Source of the DNA: Lachnospiraceae bacterium
GTDB lineage: Bacteria; Bacillota; Clostridia; Lachnospirales; Lachnospiraceae
NCBI GenBank assembly: GCA_017483425.1
Contig: JAFUWM010000221.1
Coordinates: 1-7,939, forward strand
DNA length: 7,939 bases
Direction of reading: 5' to 3'
The stretch's first letter is position 1. Every line of letters starts with the position of its first letter. Under the pieces are notes generated by a model. It was given only the letters and a program-made list of their open reading frames with translations, had not been told where the DNA came from and made no database searches. Below are positions 5,810 to 7,939 of this stretch, piece after piece. The position numbers and the translations under genes were made by a program.

Positions 5810-6918
5810 AATTCACCAATAATCTTATTCAGACGGTTTTTGTTTTCAAGCTTCATAAGCACACTTTCCTTCAGTACGGAATACTTCATCAGGAGCGAAT
5901 TCATGGATTCTATCTCCTGCTGTCTGTCGCTCATGTATACTGTAAAGAATTCATCCCAGAATTTCCGGCAGTTCGCGCTTGAAATGCCGTACGTCCTTAA
6001 GCAGTAGCCCTCATCATTTTTTTCTATCGCAACAAGGGAGGCAAAAAGAGCCTGAAGATCAAAGAGGGAATTCCCTCTTGCGCTTCCCGCCATATCAAGC
6101 AGGAGCAGCTCGCCATTCTGTACCATTACACTGTTTAAGTTTATATCTCCATGAACATAGGTACTGCTGTCCGGTATGGATGAGATAAGATTCGAGAAAA
6201 CAGCAGTTTTGCTGTCCGAGGGATCATCTATCTCTTCCACCCACTTATGATATCTGTCCTTTATGTCAGGGAATTTATCCTTTGGAACCTCCGTCCGATG
6301 GAGCTCTCTTATCATACGCGCGAGCATATTTGCGTAAATAGGGATCCGATCGAGATTATGACTTATCACATAAGAAAGAGATGTAGTTTCTGCTTTCTCA
6401 AAAACTATGCCGTAGCCTTCCTCGCACTGCACCACATCATAGGGAATAAGGGTCGGGACACCGCAGACCATTGCTGCCTGCGCATAAGCCCTTTCTTTTC
6501 TTATATCCTCCAGAGGGACATCCTTCCCGTAGACCTTTATCATTTCATCATCGGAAAGCTGGAAAATCTCACCGTTTAATGCAGAGCTGATCCTTTTGCA
6601 GCCGTTCAGAGTTATGCAGCGCATCTTTCTTTCGACTTCAAATATCTCCGTGAAGCCGGTGACATCAAAAATATCAAAGACCTCATCCGATACATTCAGT
6701 ATACGGACAGGTCTTTTGGTCTCTTTTTTTATCTTGAGGAGCACACGAAGTCCGGCGCTCGATATATATTGTAGCTTTGACGCGTCAAACGCTATATTGA
6801 CATTATCAAAAACAGACTTTTCATCTCTGAGCTCGGCCTCTAACCGGGCCACGTTAGAGGAATCAATACGACCCTCAAGATAAAAAGTAAGTGCTCCGTC
6901 CTTAAAATCACTCTTCAT
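5806..6918 (-). CDS. STAS domain fused to an aminoglycoside-phosphotransferase-like kinase
   Basis: The 370-residue cytoplasmic protein has two parts. Residues 1-97 are a STAS domain of the anti-sigma-factor-antagonist type: FDASKLQYISSAGLRVLL at 44-61 aligns with the SpoIIAA/RsbV phosphorylation loop, which makes Ser54 the expected phospho-site, followed by the usual LNVSDEVFDIFDVTGF segment (74-89). Residues about 108-370 have the APH/choline-kinase fold: Lys128 in MIKVYG as the ATP lysine, Glu142 as its likely salt-bridge partner, catalytic Asp258 in HGDINLNS (256-263) and metal-binding Asp275 in LLLLDMAGS. The residue that is normally Asn five places after the catalytic Asp is Ser263, with Asn262 beside it. 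The C-terminal part resembles the TIGR02172 type of putative phosphotransferases. The substrate is unknown; an antibiotic is unlikely. GGGGGG (6923-6928) is 4 nt from the ATG. The gene starts 23 bp after the phosphofructokinase stop and overlaps the next gene by 4 bp. Confidence 0.9.
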   Translation of the reverse strand: MKSDFKDGALTFYLEGRIDSSNVARLEAELRDEKSVFDNVNIAFDASKLQYISSAGLRVLLKIKKETKRPVRILNVSDEVFDIFDVTGFTEIFEVERKMRCITLNGCKRISSALNGEIFQLSDDEMIKVYGKDVPLEDIRKERAYAQAAMVCGVPTLIPYDVVQCEEGYGIVFEKAETTSLSYVISHNLDRIPIYANMLARMIRELHRTEVPKDKFPDIKDRYHKWVEEIDDPSDSKTAVFSNLISSIPDSSTYVHGDINLNSVMVQNGELLLLDMAGSARGNSLFDLQALFASLVAIEKNDEGYCLRTYGISSANCRKFWDEFFTVYMSDRQQEIESMNSLLMKYSVLKESVLMKLENKNRLNKIIGEL

Positions 6919-6941
6919 TATGCCCCCCGATATTCTGTTGT

Positions 6942-7871
6942 TTACTTAGCCCATAGATTATTGTTTATCTTTTCAAGCTGCATCATTATCGTGCTCTTCT
7001 CCCCGAGGCCTTCCGAAAAAGCCGTCGCGGAGCCTGCAGCCGTCGCAAGATTCATAGCCTTTTGAAAATCGCCGTTTTTCATATAGCCTGCCAGAAAGCC
7101 CGCAACCATTGAATCGCCTGCTCCCACGGTATTTATCACCTTGCCCTCGGGTACACCCATGCGTATGACCTTGCCGTCTCCTTCAGGGATAAACATTGAG
7201 CCCTCTCCTAACATGGAAATATGGACGTTTCTTGCTCCCATCTCCTGTAGCTTCCGTGCATATTTTTCGATATCCTTGTCATTCTTTATCTTGGCTTTAA
7301 AAAGGCTTCCAAGCTCGGCTTTATTTGGTTTAATAAGAAACGGGTGCATCTGCAGCGTATTCATGAGAAGATCCCCGTCGGCGTCCACTACTACCTGCAC
7401 GTTCTTGTCAGCAACCCTCCTGCATATCCTCTCATAGATCACGTCATGCATATTAGGCGGTATGGAACCGGACAGAACAAGATAATCCCCTTCCGTCAGA
7501 TCGTCGAGCTTCTTCATGAAAGCCTTTACATCATCATTTGAAAGTCTCGGTCCCGCGGCATTTATATCAGTCTCGACCCCGTTCCTGATCTTCACGTTTA
7601 CCCTCGATATGCCCTGACGGAGTATGATAAAATCAGTCCTTATCCCCTTGTGGGTAAGTCCGTGTACTATAGCAGCGCCCGTAAAGCCTGCCACAAATCC
7701 CATTGCTACTGTATCCGCTCCGAGATTCGTCAGTACAGTGGAAACGTTTATTCCCTTTCCGCCGTAGTAAAACTCCTCCCTTGTGCTCCTGTTCATCTGT
7801 CCGTTGACTATCGGCTCCTCCAGATGAACCACATAGTCAAGCGCCGGGTTGAATGTTACCGTATATACCAT
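6942..7871 (-). CDS. fruK: 1-phosphofructokinase, PfkB family
   Basis: The enzyme phosphorylates fructose 1-phosphate to fructose 1,6-bisphosphate with ATP in the cytoplasm, feeding PTS-imported fructose into glycolysis. The 309-residue length is typical. Visible signatures are the N-terminal TVTFNPALDYVV (4-15), the sugar-binding GGKGINVS (37-44), the KPNKAE segment (181-186), and the PfkB signature NTVGAGDSMVAGF (247-259) with catalytic Asp253. The N-terminal motif fits 1-phosphofructokinase best; tagatose-6-phosphate kinase (LacC) is the main alternative, since the two are close paralogues. The ATG has a strong GAGGAGG (7881-7887) 9 nt upstream. The usual fru partners, a DeoR-type regulator and a fructose PTS permease, are not next to it on the downstream side; what lies upstream is outside the window. 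It may head the stress-like operon that follows 23 bp later. Confidence 0.9.
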   Translation of the reverse strand: MVYTVTFNPALDYVVHLEEPIVNGQMNRSTREEFYYGGKGINVSTVLTNLGADTVAMGFVAGFTGAAIVHGLTHKGIRTDFIILRQGISRVNVKIRNGVETDINAAGPRLSNDDVKAFMKKLDDLTEGDYLVLSGSIPPNMHDVIYERICRRVADKNVQVVVDADGDLLMNTLQMHPFLIKPNKAELGSLFKAKIKNDKDIEKYARKLQEMGARNVHISMLGEGSMFIPEGDGKVIRMGVPEGKVINTVGAGDSMVAGFLAGYMKNGDFQKAMNLATAAGSATAFSEGLGEKSTIMMQLEKINNNLWAK

Positions 7872-7880
7872 TAAAGCCTG

Positions 7881-7887
7881 CCTCCTC
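7881..7887 (-). promoter_or_regulatory. Strong ribosome binding site of fruK
   Basis: GAGGAGG on the minus strand, 9 nt from the ATG at 7871. It supports this start codon and is the strongest ribosome binding site on the minus strand together with the GGAGG before the lipoprotein gene. Confidence 0.85.
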
Positions 7888-7892
7888 TATTA

Positions 7893-7911
7893 TTACGGCT
7901 CTTTTCCGTAA
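7893..7911. promoter_or_regulatory. Inverted repeat upstream of fruK, possible operator or leader hairpin
   Basis: TTACGG (7893-7898) and CCGTAA (7906-7911) are perfect 6-bp arms around a 7-nt spacer. It lies just after the predicted -10 element and about 6 nt before the Shine-Dalgarno sequence, overlapping the predicted transcription start. That position suits a repressor operator for a sugar-responsive regulator, or a small 5' hairpin in the mRNA. The regulator is unknown. Confidence 0.5.
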
Positions 7912-7917
7912 CATCTA

Positions 7918-7926
7918 ATAATAGCA
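7918..7926 (-). promoter_or_regulatory. Extended -10 promoter element of fruK
   Basis: On the minus strand, TGC-TATTAT (7926 down to 7918) forms a TGN-extended -10. The predicted start is near 7911, giving a leader of about 40 nt that begins with the inverted repeat. A -35 hexamer at normal spacing would fall at or beyond the window edge, so it cannot be judged. Confidence 0.5.
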
Positions 7927-7939
7927 TTTAAAAACAATA

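Noticed and set aside
5806..6591. Aminoglycoside resistance gene
   Set aside because: The fold is shared, but the N-terminal STAS fusion, the operon setting and the altered HGDxxxxN loop argue for a regulatory or metabolic kinase rather than antibiotic modification.

Overview
The window looks like a chromosomal segment from a low-to-mid-GC anaerobic Firmicute, most likely a member of the Lachnospiraceae (the Butyrivibrio/Lachnospira/Roseburia neighbourhood). The reasons are the protein families present, their paired TelA plus small membrane protein arrangement, purine-rich Shine-Dalgarno sequences, heavy ATA codon use, and a lipoprotein signal and YkuD L,D-transpeptidase of Gram-positive type. 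The genus is inference; nothing here fixes the species.

Layout. Positions 1-181 hold two nearly identical copies of a 94-bp direct repeat, itself built from two diverged 47-bp halves; the array may continue to the left of the window. Next comes a plus-strand L,D-transpeptidase gene (239-1474) with a promoter so close to its ATG that the mRNA may be leaderless. Only 5 bp separate its stop codon from the stop of the last gene of a convergent minus-strand run that fills the rest of the window.

The minus-strand run, in transcription order, is: a PfkB-family 1-phosphofructokinase (7871-6942), a STAS domain fused to an aminoglycoside-phosphotransferase-like kinase (6918-5806), a DUF2225 zinc-ribbon/TPR-like protein (5809-5030), a TelA toxic-anion-resistance protein (5040-3904), a double-membrane-span helical protein in the position usually held by XpaC (3914-3141), and a lipoprotein that joins a solute-binding fold to a von Willebrand A domain (3144-1480). 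Genes two to six overlap by 4, 11, 11 and 4 bp, so they are almost certainly one translationally coupled unit. The kinase gene follows the phosphofructokinase by 23 bp with no visible terminator, so the sugar kinase may head the same transcript. A TGN-extended -10 element and a TTACGG-N7-CCGTAA inverted repeat lie just upstream of it.

How they may work together (inference): the five coupled genes place a phospho-switch module (STAS plus kinase) and a putative metal-binding helper in the cytoplasm, TelA at the membrane, a two-span membrane protein beside it, and a surface lipoprotein with an intact MIDAS metal site outside. This reads as a cell-envelope sensing or stress complex that spans the membrane. 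The convergent L,D-transpeptidase, which cross-links or modifies peptidoglycan, fits an envelope theme but is transcribed separately. The five-gene unit, and especially the STAS-kinase fusion with its altered catalytic loop, is the best candidate here for an under-described system.
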